NCBI RefSeq assembly: GCF_004684345.1
Contig: NZ_CP038469.1
Coordinates: forward strand, 1,116,001 to 1,180,000
Length of the DNA stretch: 64,000 nt
Source of the DNA: Citrobacter tructae
GTDB taxonomy: Bacteria; Pseudomonadota; Gammaproteobacteria; Enterobacterales; Enterobacteriaceae
Reading direction: 5' to 3'
The notes below the pieces were generated by a model. That model saw nothing but the letters and a program-made list of their open reading frames with translations, was not told where the DNA came from and made no database searches. The translations under genes and the position numbers were made by a program. Positions 7,348-15,951 of this stretch are shown here, piece after piece. The first letter of the stretch is position 1, and each line of letters opens with the position of its first letter.

Positions 7348-9867
7348 ATGGCCAGTGAGATAATACTCGATCTAGATTTACCTGAATACCGTGATGATTT
7401 TTGTGGCGATGGAGCCAAAGGCGAGAAAAATAACCTGTGGCAACAGCAGGCGAATAAAAAAATGCTTGAGAACCTGGCTCGTATGGGGCTGGAGGCTCGA
7501 CAATATAAAAATGATTTACAAAACTCCAAAACAGCCCGACTCACCAGTTACCATCATGCCATTTTTATCCATGGTGCTCGGGGAGCGGGAAAAACCGTCT
7601 TCTTACGCAATGCCAGCGCCGCATGGGAAAATTACACCGCAAAATCTTCACAATTACCCGACTTACACTTTATCGATGTCATCGACCCAACATTATTAAA
7701 CATTGATGACCGCTTCTCCGAAGTCATTATTGCCTCTATTTATGCTTCCGTTGAAGGTACACTGAACCAGCCTGAGATTAGCCAGACGATAAAAGAGACT
7801 TTTTTCCAGGCTTTACGAACATTAGCCGGTGCATTAGGAAAACCACAAGAAATAGATGAGCTACGGGGTATTGATAGAATTCAAAAGTACCGTTCCGGTA
7901 TTCATCTCGAACGTGATTTTCATCGTTTCTTGATTGCTGCTGTAAACCTGATGGGTTGTGATGCGTTAGTATTACCCATTGATGATGTTGACATGAAAAT
8001 TGATAATGGTTTTGCCGTGCTGGATGATATCCGTTGTTTACTCTCCTGTCCGCTAATCCTCCCATTAGTCAGCGGCGACGATGAACTCTATCGTCACATT
8101 ACGCAAAAAGCATTTTCTAATGTTCCTAATAATAGATTCGGCGTCGGTTATATGGCAGAGAGTTTATCTAATGCCTATCTGACAAAAGTCTTCCCAAATC
8201 ATACCCGCCTGCCTTTGCAACCCATTGAACAAATATTGCCAAAACTGGAAATTCGCTATAAAAACTCAGGAATAAAAAATACCACAAAAATATCCAACTT
8301 GACGTTCCCGCAATATGAAGAACTATTGAAAAGTACCTTCTATACTTTATGCAATGGGCAGGAACGCAGTACTGATTGGGCTCACCCGATTAGCGCCAGA
8401 GAAGTCACCCAACTGATTAGAAGCTTACCACCTTCGTTGTTACAGGAATCGCAGCATACCTCGCCTGATATCTGGCAGAAATATGCATACTGGGCTGAAA
8501 CACACCACGATGGTGTTGCCCTAACTAACATGGAAACATATCTGAATATTCAAGTAGCACAACAGGTGGCACAACTGAATTTTAGCCAATTGAACGCATT
8601 TAACCCAATCTTACAAATGAATCGATACAATTGGGCAAGGAAAGAGTTTATTAGTCAGCAATACAATACCGTTATGGACATGAAAGCCCATGACACTAAC
8701 CAAAGCATCCTAAACTCAGTAACAAATAGTTCAGATATTTTACGTAGCATGCCTGCCTTAGAATTTATCATGGAACCAATGTTTATTAGTAAACCCGTGG
8801 CAGAGGCTAAAAATGGGAATCCTCTGCTGCTGGCACTCTATACGCACCATGATTACTATAGCCGGCAACTAAATCGACGACATCATATCTTTTTTAGTCG
8901 TGCCTTTGAAATTATTGGATGGTCTTTACTGGCTGTAACCGGAAATTTACCAGAATCTTTTTATCAAAAAGATAAATTTACAGCCATTTTTCAGGATATT
9001 TTCTTACGCGCCCCCTTCTATTCAATTTTCGCGATGAATCACACCCGGGAAATAGAAGAAAGTGATGATGGTCTTAATCGACCCGATAACCCTGTCGACT
9101 ACTCCAGCCATATCAATGAGTTAATAGAAAAAATTCATAACTGGTGTGAAAACAAAAAAATAGCAGAACTTAAAGGTAAAAACCTGATACCGCTGCTCAG
9201 CGTTATTTTTAATAAGGTGTTCTCCCAACTGTCCGTGCTTAGAATGAATTTGATAGATAAGAAAAAATCACGGGAAGAACTTCTCTCCGATCTGGCGCGG
9301 CGCTTTGAGTATATATTTATCAATGCGTTATTAACATTCACTAAAGATGGCCTCGTTGTTAATACTAACGTAGCGACCGGTGCCAGAGCATCAATAGTCA
9401 GAGATTACACTGAATTCACTAAATACGATCGTACTTTATCACGCAATCTCAGTGGTGTTGTCGATTTGACTGTTGATGATGATAACATTCTAAATCTTAA
9501 AGCAATCAATGAAAGTGAACATGCTGAACTTGTTATTGCTATGTGGTGCCATCCCATATTCAATATCGCCCTTCCGGAATGTTATCCTATTGGTGATAAC
9601 AACGCGGCGGATCTCTTTAATGAAAACTACTTTTCAAAAATGACGTTTACTGATATTCGCGATTTTTACTATAAACAGACGGGCAATACTACAATCAAAA
9701 CACAGGAAGTTAAACTGTGGGCGAGTAGTAATACCGAAATTGCCCATAATATTCTTAAATGCATGCTTTCCTCACGCGTAATGCAGTCGCAGCTTAAGGA
9801 AAATAATCAAGTTTCATGGTTCTATCGTGGTCTTACCCAGGGTGTTGGAGAAGAGGTCATTAGCTAA
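7348..9867 (+). CDS. rdrA: RdrA-like ATPase of the RADAR anti-phage system
   Basis: An 839-aa P-loop NTPase. Walker A (GARGAGKT) spans residues 76-83; a Walker B-like hydrophobic strand ending in acidic residues (LVLPIDDVD) lies at about 207-215; a sensor-like strand (LILPLVSGDDE) follows near 236-246. The remaining ~590 residues show no motif I recognise. In characterised RADAR systems RdrA is an oligomeric AAA+-type ATPase that associates with RdrB and, on phage infection, promotes deamination of adenosine in RNA or of ATP, halting phage growth. I identify it by the pairing with a large divergent adenosine deaminase, the size and the Walker motifs. It ends 3 bp before rdrB, and its base composition is clearly more AT-rich than sap or fabI, which suggests transfer. 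Confidence 0.88.
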   Translation: MASEIILDLDLPEYRDDFCGDGAKGEKNNLWQQQANKKMLENLARMGLEARQYKNDLQNSKTARLTSYHHAIFIHGARGAGKTVFLRNASAAWENYTAKSSQLPDLHFIDVIDPTLLNIDDRFSEVIIASIYASVEGTLNQPEISQTIKETFFQALRTLAGALGKPQEIDELRGIDRIQKYRSGIHLERDFHRFLIAAVNLMGCDALVLPIDDVDMKIDNGFAVLDDIRCLLSCPLILPLVSGDDELYRHITQKAFSNVPNNRFGVGYMAESLSNAYLTKVFPNHTRLPLQPIEQILPKLEIRYKNSGIKNTTKISNLTFPQYEELLKSTFYTLCNGQERSTDWAHPISAREVTQLIRSLPPSLLQESQHTSPDIWQKYAYWAETHHDGVALTNMETYLNIQVAQQVAQLNFSQLNAFNPILQMNRYNWARKEFISQQYNTVMDMKAHDTNQSILNSVTNSSDILRSMPALEFIMEPMFISKPVAEAKNGNPLLLALYTHHDYYSRQLNRRHHIFFSRAFEIIGWSLLAVTGNLPESFYQKDKFTAIFQDIFLRAPFYSIFAMNHTREIEESDDGLNRPDNPVDYSSHINELIEKIHNWCENKKIAELKGKNLIPLLSVIFNKVFSQLSVLRMNLIDKKKSREELLSDLARRFEYIFINALLTFTKDGLVVNTNVATGARASIVRDYTEFTKYDRTLSRNLSGVVDLTVDDDNILNLKAINESEHAELVIAMWCHPIFNIALPECYPIGDNNAADLFNENYFSKMTFTDIRDFYYKQTGNTTIKTQEVKLWASSNTEIAHNILKCMLSSRVMQSQLKENNQVSWFYRGLTQGVGEEVIS

Positions 9868-9870
9868 ATC

Positions 9871-12387
9871 ATGTATAATCAAGATCCTCACTGGCTGATA
9901 CCTTCCGTATTGTTAGCATCTGACCGGGTGTTTTATCACCAGCTCATGCGCCACCGCGGCGAAGAGGACGTAACAAGAAGTCCTACAGATACAGAGGGAA
10001 AAATTGTTTCTCAAGCTGCGCTGGACTACCAGTTCTACTTCGGCGGACGTCTTCGTAAAGAAGATATTCAGAACAATATGCACTTTTGGCAGATACCCTG
10101 TGCAGATGGCGACTATCTCAAACTCATTGCCAGATTAGCGGATGATTTCTTAGTCTGGCGTGGCAATTGTTTTGAGGTTCGCCGCGAACGTTTAGAAGCG
10201 TGGTCGATGCTTTGCTCGGTGATTGATCCCGCATGGATCATTGTTAAAGCCTATACGCAATTGCATGATCAGAAGATATTATCAGAACAAGATATTGTGA
10301 TACTGCTGACGGAAAATCAATGCCCCTTTGCTTTCCCCGGCGAACCCAATGGAATTGCTTACGCCGATAACCATGTTCATTTCAATGGACATGGCTATAC
10401 GTCCATGTCTATGCTGAGTTTCATTGATAACGATTATACTCTCGAGAAAAAGGTTAAATGGCCTTATCGCCAGGAATATACCTTTTTTGAAAGCCAGAGA
10501 CTGGAAAAGAACGATCTGCCTCTGTGGATGAAAAAGTATTCATCATGTTTGCTCAGCAGCATTTTCAACACCTCAACCTCGATAAACTATGCTCACCTAT
10601 CCAATGGTGAAGGTTTGTCGCTACATGATCTGCCTTACACTCAACAACCGACAACGCCCCAACAAAGAATCTTGCAAACGGCCACTCAAACACAACCTTT
10701 TGGTCATCAGCGTTGGTTATTATTCTGCTGTGGGTTAATGATGGATACTTCAACGAGTAACTACCCGTCAGTTCTCATTAATTTGATCAGGGTTTGTAAT
10801 ATTTTACGCAATTACATGGTTGTTTCTGCTGTCGGCTTGGGTCAGTTCGTCGATTATTTTGACGTTGGCAGACTTGGTGCCAGTAAAAATAATAGTAAAA
10901 GTGATACTGTTGATTTTGACAATAGCATCAATATTAATCGTGAGTATCGAGTAAGCCCCACATTTGTGTTAGGCAATAAAAATAATATTTACCACCATAA
11001 ACTCACTGACTTTTTTATGCGACATGATCAGCGAGCGATGTCTGAGCAAGCTCATATCGTTGTGCATTTCCGTCGGGGATACGGTAAGCACCAACGTAAT
11101 GATCGTCGATTAGATAAACTGCGTAATGAACTATTGGCGCAGGTACGCGCGCTAGAGAGCTTTTCCACATCAGTCACGATTCAAGAAACGGATTACCATA
11201 CCAACCTCGGAGATCCCGAACAAAGGCTTGATGTTCGTAAATTGATTCGTGGTTACGATGTCGCTGGTAATGAAAACGACGTACCTGTTGAGGTGTTTGC
11301 TCCAGCTTTACGCGTATTACGAGCCGCAAAGTATCGAGCAGGGGAACACTGGTCAGTGAGATTACCAAGACCATTTATCACCGTTCATGCAGGAGAAGAT
11401 TACAGCCACCTTTTATGTGGGCTACGTTCAATGGATGAAGCTGTCGAATTTTGTCAGCTTAGTGAAGGGGATCGATTAGGACATGGATTAGCATTAGGGG
11501 TAGATGTTTACGATTGGGCAAAACGGCAACGTCGTGCATACATTACCGCAGGACAACATCTCGATAATCTTGTCTGGGCATATCACCAGGCCGTTTTACT
11601 TTCGCAGCATACCGTTGAACATATCCCAGTGATGCATGAATTAAGGGATAAGATCCACTATTGGTCTCAATTGCTGCATGAAGATATTTATACTCCCGAT
11701 CTTTTGTACCGAGCATGGTTACTCCGCCGAAACTGGCCTGACTATTCTTTCCTTGAAACTGAAATCGCCACTCGACAAGAATGGGTTCCGGACTGGAACA
11801 TTGTTGCATGCGAAGGTCAAAACCCTTTAACTAAAGTTACAGCAAAGAAGTTATGGGAACGTTATTTAGATAGCGATAAAAATACGTCAGTTAATCGTAT
11901 CATTTCTATAAATTGTCTTCCGGGTGATACTGAAAGTTTTGTTGCGCATACCTGCGATGATGAAGACATTATTTCGCCGGGTGAACTTCGATTATATGAA
12001 GCCATCCAGGACTATCTCATTGAGAAATACAGTCGAATTGGGCTTGTCATTGAAGCCTGCCCCACATCAAACATTTATATCGGACGCTTTGAAAAATACC
12101 ATGAACATCCTCTGTTTCGTTGGAACCCACCCAATCCAGAATGGTTAAAACCTGGTGATAAATTCAACAAGTATGGCTTACGCTCCGGTCCACTATCTGT
12201 ATGCCTGAATACTGACGATAGTGCGTTGATGCCTACAACAATCGCCAACGAACATCGGCTTATGCGTGAATGTACCATTCAGCATTTTGCGATTGGTGCA
12301 TGGATGGCAGATTTGTGGATTGATTCTATCCGCCAGAAGGGGATTTCCATCTTTAAAACTAATCATATAAAGCAGGATAAAAGATAA
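9871..12387 (+). CDS. rdrB: RdrB-like adenosine deaminase of the RADAR anti-phage system
   Basis: An 838-aa protein with all the metal-dependent adenosine deaminase signatures spread over a much enlarged scaffold: zinc-binding HVH at 168-170, HAGED at 506-510 (catalytic Glu 509), GHG at 537-539 (GDRLGHGLALG), CPTSN at 730-734 and NTDD at 780-783. Ordinary adenosine deaminases are about 330-350 aa; the long insertions, for example between residues 180 and 500, are characteristic of RdrB, which forms a large hollow oligomer. Published work assigns it adenosine-to-inosine deamination of RNA and/or ATP to ITP conversion once activated by RdrA and phage. All catalytic motifs look intact, so I expect an active enzyme. 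The right-hand sapF repeat begins 37 bp downstream. Confidence 0.9.
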   Translation: MYNQDPHWLIPSVLLASDRVFYHQLMRHRGEEDVTRSPTDTEGKIVSQAALDYQFYFGGRLRKEDIQNNMHFWQIPCADGDYLKLIARLADDFLVWRGNCFEVRRERLEAWSMLCSVIDPAWIIVKAYTQLHDQKILSEQDIVILLTENQCPFAFPGEPNGIAYADNHVHFNGHGYTSMSMLSFIDNDYTLEKKVKWPYRQEYTFFESQRLEKNDLPLWMKKYSSCLLSSIFNTSTSINYAHLSNGEGLSLHDLPYTQQPTTPQQRILQTATQTQPFGHQRWLLFCCGLMMDTSTSNYPSVLINLIRVCNILRNYMVVSAVGLGQFVDYFDVGRLGASKNNSKSDTVDFDNSININREYRVSPTFVLGNKNNIYHHKLTDFFMRHDQRAMSEQAHIVVHFRRGYGKHQRNDRRLDKLRNELLAQVRALESFSTSVTIQETDYHTNLGDPEQRLDVRKLIRGYDVAGNENDVPVEVFAPALRVLRAAKYRAGEHWSVRLPRPFITVHAGEDYSHLLCGLRSMDEAVEFCQLSEGDRLGHGLALGVDVYDWAKRQRRAYITAGQHLDNLVWAYHQAVLLSQHTVEHIPVMHELRDKIHYWSQLLHEDIYTPDLLYRAWLLRRNWPDYSFLETEIATRQEWVPDWNIVACEGQNPLTKVTAKKLWERYLDSDKNTSVNRIISINCLPGDTESFVAHTCDDEDIISPGELRLYEAIQDYLIEKYSRIGLVIEACPTSNIYIGRFEKYHEHPLFRWNPPNPEWLKPGDKFNKYGLRSGPLSVCLNTDDSALMPTTIANEHRLMRECTIQHFAIGAWMADLWIDSIRQKGISIFKTNHIKQDKR

Positions 12388-12424
12388 CTGGAAGTTCTGT
12401 ATCCATTGATTGGATGAAGTCAGA

Positions 12425-12460
12425 CGCTTACCGCCGATGCCTGGCGGAAAGATCGTTAAC
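12425..12460 (+). repeat. Right copy of 36-bp direct repeat (orphan sapF 3' end)
   Basis: This repeats the last codons and stop of sapF (it still reads LTADAWRKDR-stop), one mismatch from 7035-7070. It is followed at once by a terminator, as expected for the original end of sapF. The repeat-to-repeat distance is 5390 bp, so excision by recombination between copies would restore sapF joined to its terminator. Confidence 0.9.
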
Positions 12461-12469
12461 GTTATAGAC

Positions 12470-12494
12470 GCCCTCCTCTGACGGAGGGCTTTTT
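12470..12494 (+). terminator. Rho-independent terminator, probably the native sapF terminator
   Basis: Stem GCCCTCC (12470-12476) pairs with GGAGGGC (12483-12489), followed by five T residues. It now sits behind rdrB, separated from sapF by the RADAR insert, and lies between convergent rdrB and the EAL-domain gene. Confidence 0.9.
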
Positions 12495-12500
12495 ATAGCG

Positions 12501-13229
12501 TCAGTGGTAAACGTCTGCCGGTATCAATGCTTCAATTTCGCTAAACACAACCGGCGGGAAAATATTGCCCTGCACCGCCCAGATACCTGTTTTGCTTAGG
12601 TTATTAATAATCCGTGCGTCTTCAACCCCATCGACCACCACGCAGTCACAATACTCCCTGATGTTCTTGATAAGAACCGGGAACATCGGTTTTTCGAGCT
12701 GTGACAAAAAGAAGCTGCGATCCATTTTCACAACATCAAAATTGCCGCTGACCAGCGGCCCCGCCCCCGCGCTGCCGGAGCCAAGGTTGCCCAGCCACAA
12801 GGCATTGGGCCCGTCACTCAGAGAATTAATCAGCAGGTTATTCAGGCAAGCGGTATTCGACAGGACGCGTTCTGAAAGTTGTAGCGCAATAAACGGCATG
12901 GCATGCAAGGCAGTGGTAATAGCCGGGTCACCGATCGCGAAAAGCGCCATTTCATCAATCAGGTTAAGCGTACAAAAAAGATTATTTTTCTCAAACCAGT
13001 CACGCTTTCGGGCAACTAACTGTATCTGTTCGAGCATGAAATGTCGTTTTTGCTCGCTACTCCACGCTGTGATGATGGCATCTGAATGCAACGGGCGAAG
13101 CGACTCTGACGTAAACCGGGCGATCAGCTCAACACCCAGCAACTTATCCGTCGTGTCTCTCATCGGATCCGCGATGAAATGATAGTGCATAAGACCACTC
13201 CAATTGATCATAACATTCTGATAATGCAC
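12501..13229 (-). CDS. Degenerate EAL-domain protein, STM1697-like
   Basis: A 242-aa stand-alone EAL-family domain with no membrane or sensor segment. Several catalytic positions expected for c-di-GMP phosphodiesterases are missing: the EAL signature reads GVELIARF (Glu kept, A and L changed), the DDFGTG loop is replaced by GNLGSGSAG with both Asp lost, and EGVE reads DGVE. The VKMDRSFF and VQGN segments are kept. Enzymatic activity is therefore doubtful. In Salmonella the equivalent position between sapF and fabI holds STM1697, a catalytically dead EAL protein that, like YdiV/RflP, binds FlhDC and lowers flagellar gene expression. A similar role is inferred from position, size and degeneracy. 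Convergent with rdrB. Confidence 0.75.
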   Translation of the reverse strand: MHYQNVMINWSGLMHYHFIADPMRDTTDKLLGVELIARFTSESLRPLHSDAIITAWSSEQKRHFMLEQIQLVARKRDWFEKNNLFCTLNLIDEMALFAIGDPAITTALHAMPFIALQLSERVLSNTACLNNLLINSLSDGPNALWLGNLGSGSAGAGPLVSGNFDVVKMDRSFFLSQLEKPMFPVLIKNIREYCDCVVVDGVEDARIINNLSKTGIWAVQGNIFPPVVFSEIEALIPADVYH

Positions 13230-13699
13230 TTTTAATTACAATCAATCAATAATATCGATCAATGATTCAATATCGATCGATAAAAACAATATATAATAAC
13301 ATACTGAAAATAGCCAATTTTTTTGTTTTAAGAATCTTCTTACATTGATATGTTTGCAAACATCAACTAAAGCCAAATCATACCATTTAACGCTGCTGAG
13401 GCCTTGTGTTTTCTGTCCTCACCCCTTCTCCTGTCTGGTTGGATGAGGCAGAACCTAGGGGGAGTGATATACTCCTCACGTGCAATGAATAGTGACAGGA
13501 CACTGATACTGATATCGATTCCACGGCTCCCAAAATCTCCTTTGCCGCCGTTAACCATAAGGCGCGCGCCAGAGAAAGATCGTGACACAAGGGGCAGAGA
13601 GTGGGATATAATTTCAGACCAATTTCGAGTGACCTTGAAATTGCAATCATAACGCATTGATTGCTAAAAAAATAAGTAATGACTATAAGGATTAAAGCT
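13230..13699. other. Divergent intergenic region between EAL gene and fabI
   Basis: 470 bp without a credible gene. The left half is AT-rich with repeated ATCGAT words and should carry the EAL-gene promoter. A perfect 14-bp palindrome (ATGTTTGCAAACAT, 13350-13363) looks like an operator. The right half carries the probable fabI promoter. Short open frames here have no supporting start sites. Confidence 0.5.
13582..13612 (+). promoter_or_regulatory. Candidate fabI promoter
   Basis: A consensus -10 TATAAT at 13607-13612 lies 19 bp behind GTGACA (13582-13587), a fair -35. It is 87 bp upstream of the fabI ATG. The -10 is perfect, but the spacing is longer than ideal. Confidence 0.45.
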
Positions 13700-14488
13700 A
13701 TGGGTTTTCTTTCCGGTAAGCGCATTCTGGTGACCGGTCTTGCCAGTAAATTGTCCATCGCCTACGGTATCGCTCAGGCGATGCACCGCGAGGGGGCTGA
13801 ACTGGCGTTCACCTACCAGAACGACAAACTGAAAGGCCGCGTGGAAGAATTTGCAGCTCAACTGGGTTCCAACATCGTCCTGCCGTGTGATGTGGCTGAA
13901 GACGCCAGCATCGACACCATGTTCGCTGAGCTGGGCAAAACCTGGGAGAAATTCGACGGTTTCGTACACTCCATCGGTTTCGCACCGGCTGACCAGCTGG
14001 ATGGCGACTATGTGAATGCGGTAACCCGCGAAGGCTTTAAAATCGCTCATGACATCAGCGCCTACAGCTTTGTTGCGATGGCAAAAGCCTGCCGCACAAT
14101 GCTGAACCCAGGCTCTGCACTGCTGACTCTGTCCTATCTGGGCGCAGAGCGCGCTATCCCGAACTATAACGTGATGGGTCTGGCGAAAGCCTCTCTGGAA
14201 GCCAACGTTCGCTATATGGCTAACGCGATGGGTCCGGAAGGTGTGCGTGTCAACGCGATCTCCGCCGGTCCAATCCGTACTCTGGCAGCTTCCGGTATCA
14301 AAGATTTCCGTAAAATGCTGGCGCATTGCGAAGCGGTTACCCCGATTCGCCGTACCGTGACCATTGAAGATGTGGGCAACTCTGCAGCATTCCTGTGCTC
14401 TGACCTGTCTGCCGGTATCTCTGGTGAAGTCGTTCACGTTGACGGTGGCTTCAGCATCGCGGCAATGAACGAACTGGAACTGAAATAA
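13700..14488 (+). CDS. fabI: FabI, enoyl-[acyl-carrier-protein] reductase (NADH)
   Basis: A 262-aa short-chain dehydrogenase-type enoyl-ACP reductase that completes each elongation cycle of type II fatty-acid synthesis; it is the target of triclosan and isoniazid-like inhibitors. The N-terminal nucleotide-binding segment MGFLSGKRILVTGLASKLS and the catalytic Tyr-x6-Lys (YNVMGLAK) are present, with length and sequence as in E. coli. I start at 13700 rather than the upstream in-frame ATG at 13679, because AAGGA (13687-13691) is correctly spaced and the E. coli protein begins MGFLSGKRI. Confidence 0.97.
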   Translation: MGFLSGKRILVTGLASKLSIAYGIAQAMHREGAELAFTYQNDKLKGRVEEFAAQLGSNIVLPCDVAEDASIDTMFAELGKTWEKFDGFVHSIGFAPADQLDGDYVNAVTREGFKIAHDISAYSFVAMAKACRTMLNPGSALLTLSYLGAERAIPNYNVMGLAKASLEANVRYMANAMGPEGVRVNAISAGPIRTLAASGIKDFRKMLAHCEAVTPIRRTVTIEDVGNSAAFLCSDLSAGISGEVVHVDGGFSIAAMNELELK

Positions 14489-14505
14489 TCTTTCAGACTT
14501 CCTCA

Positions 14506-14534
14506 ATGGGCGGCGCTATGTCGCCCATGATTTT
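14506..14534 (+). terminator. fabI terminator
   Basis: Stem ATGGGCG (14506-14512) with CGCCCAT (14522-14528), extendable by two pairs including one G-U, followed by GATTTT. Confidence 0.75.
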
Positions 14535-14704
14535 CACTCTCCCCACCTTTCGCTCCCTGCCATATATACCTTTCTGATATTTATTATCACGTAACAATCT
14601 TTTATCCCCTCATCGGCTTACGTCAGGATATTGCAGCGCAAACGATCCGGCGGACGAGCATGACGACGTATCCGGGTCGCCACTTTTTAGACCAAGGAAC
14701 GCCC

Positions 14705-15862
14705 ATGGAACAACGCCGAATTGAAGGCAAAAGCCACTGGTATCATGAAACGCAGTCCAGCACCTATCCGCAAGATGTTCTCCCGCTAGTGCCAGAAGCG
14801 GCAAACGTCGAAGACAGTTTTTTGCTGGACATGGCGATACCCGAAGTCGCGCTGTTACCCTTTCAGTCCTGGTTAGAACCTGCCCGTGAACTTGCTCACT
14901 TTCTCTTTCCTGCTGATGTTGCGCTGAATCAGTTGCATACATTCAGCGCCTATGAACGCATGAGTACCGCCTTAACCGTCGCTCAGGTTTACGGCATCCA
15001 GCGGTTGTGTAACCATTACGCGGCACGTTTGACTCCACTTCCTGGTCCGGATTCCTCCCGCGAGAGCAATCATCGGCTGGCGCAAATTACCCAGTATGCC
15101 CGCCAGCTTGCCAGCTCTCCGGCAGTCATCAATGCACGTGATCGCCAGCATCTCGATGACGTTGGGTTAACGACCTGCGATATCATCCTGATCAATCAGA
15201 TAATCGGCTTTGTCGGATTTCAGGCCCGAGTCGTGGCGATCCTTCAGGCTTATTTTGGTCACCCTGTGCGTCGAATACCGGGCCTTGATATTCAGCAATA
15301 CGCGCAGGCATCGATATTTAGTAATGCCGATGCCCAATGGCATGCGGCCGTATTCCCGGTTGAAATCATTCCTCCTCGCGAGTCATTGCCAGACAGCAAT
15401 AACCAAAATGGACGTATCCCGGAATTACACGCACTTGCGCCCATGCTGGCACATTCACCGACGGTACTGGCTTTACTCCGGTCATTGCTGACCAGTACGC
15501 TATGTACAGATACACAATCGAGGGCACTTTCTCTCGCCGCGCTGCTGACATCACGCATTAACGGCAGCGTCGCCTGCTTTAATGAACAGGCTCGCGCTGC
15601 ACATCAACTGACCGACATCATCACGATACTGCGTCTGGATGAACGCGAATTGCAGCGTTGGGAGCAACGACATCCGGTTGAGCGCATCACTCTACAAGCA
15701 GTACAATGGCTAACCCGGGCGCCCGACCGTTTTAGCGCCGCACTGTTAACCCCGTTATTTGAACAGGGTGTCTCATCGGAACAGGTTATTAACTTACTGG
15801 TCTGGAGCGGATTGTGCGGATGGTTGAATCGCTTGAAAATCGCTCTGGGCGAGACTCATTAA
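14705..15862 (+). CDS. yciW: YciW, CMD-domain (AhpD-like) putative oxidoreductase
   Basis: A 385-aa protein of the YciW family. It has the alkylhydroperoxidase/carboxymuconolactone decarboxylase-like fold in two parts but no clear CxxC redox pair, so the enzymatic activity is uncertain. E. coli yciW responds to cysteine and sulfur status and has been linked to cysteine or methionine metabolism. The ATG at 14705 (start MEQRRIEGKS) is preferred over 14660 because AAGGAA at 14694-14699 is well placed. It lies between fabI and rnb exactly as in E. coli. Confidence 0.85.
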   Translation: MEQRRIEGKSHWYHETQSSTYPQDVLPLVPEAANVEDSFLLDMAIPEVALLPFQSWLEPARELAHFLFPADVALNQLHTFSAYERMSTALTVAQVYGIQRLCNHYAARLTPLPGPDSSRESNHRLAQITQYARQLASSPAVINARDRQHLDDVGLTTCDIILINQIIGFVGFQARVVAILQAYFGHPVRRIPGLDIQQYAQASIFSNADAQWHAAVFPVEIIPPRESLPDSNNQNGRIPELHALAPMLAHSPTVLALLRSLLTSTLCTDTQSRALSLAALLTSRINGSVACFNEQARAAHQLTDIITILRLDERELQRWEQRHPVERITLQAVQWLTRAPDRFSAALLTPLFEQGVSSEQVINLLVWSGLCGWLNRLKIALGETH

Positions 15863-15951
15863 CCGCTCCGCTCATTGAAAGAGCGCTTGCTGCGACTGGC
15901 AGTTTCGCGTAAAACTGTCAGCCGCTCTTTTGGCCACGAAAATAGACAATT

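Noticed and set aside
7348..12387. RADAR genes as an ordinary metabolic adenosine deaminase with an unrelated ATPase
   Set aside because: The deaminase is about 838 aa against the usual 330-350, the two genes are 3 bp apart, and the island-like borders favour a defence locus.
12425..12460. tRNA gene as integration site for the RADAR insert
   Set aside because: Integration into a tRNA 3' end was considered, but the repeated sequence is the coding end of sapF and no tRNA-like fold is present nearby.
12565..13182. Open frame of 205 codons opposite the EAL-domain gene
   Set aside because: The minus-strand product has clear EAL-family segments; the plus-strand frame is Ser/Arg-rich noise.
13664..14506. 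Long open frame (280 codons) on the minus strand opposite fabI
   Set aside because: It is antisense to a highly conserved gene, lacks a ribosome site and recognisable motifs, and is rich in His/Arg/Gln as expected of a shadow frame.
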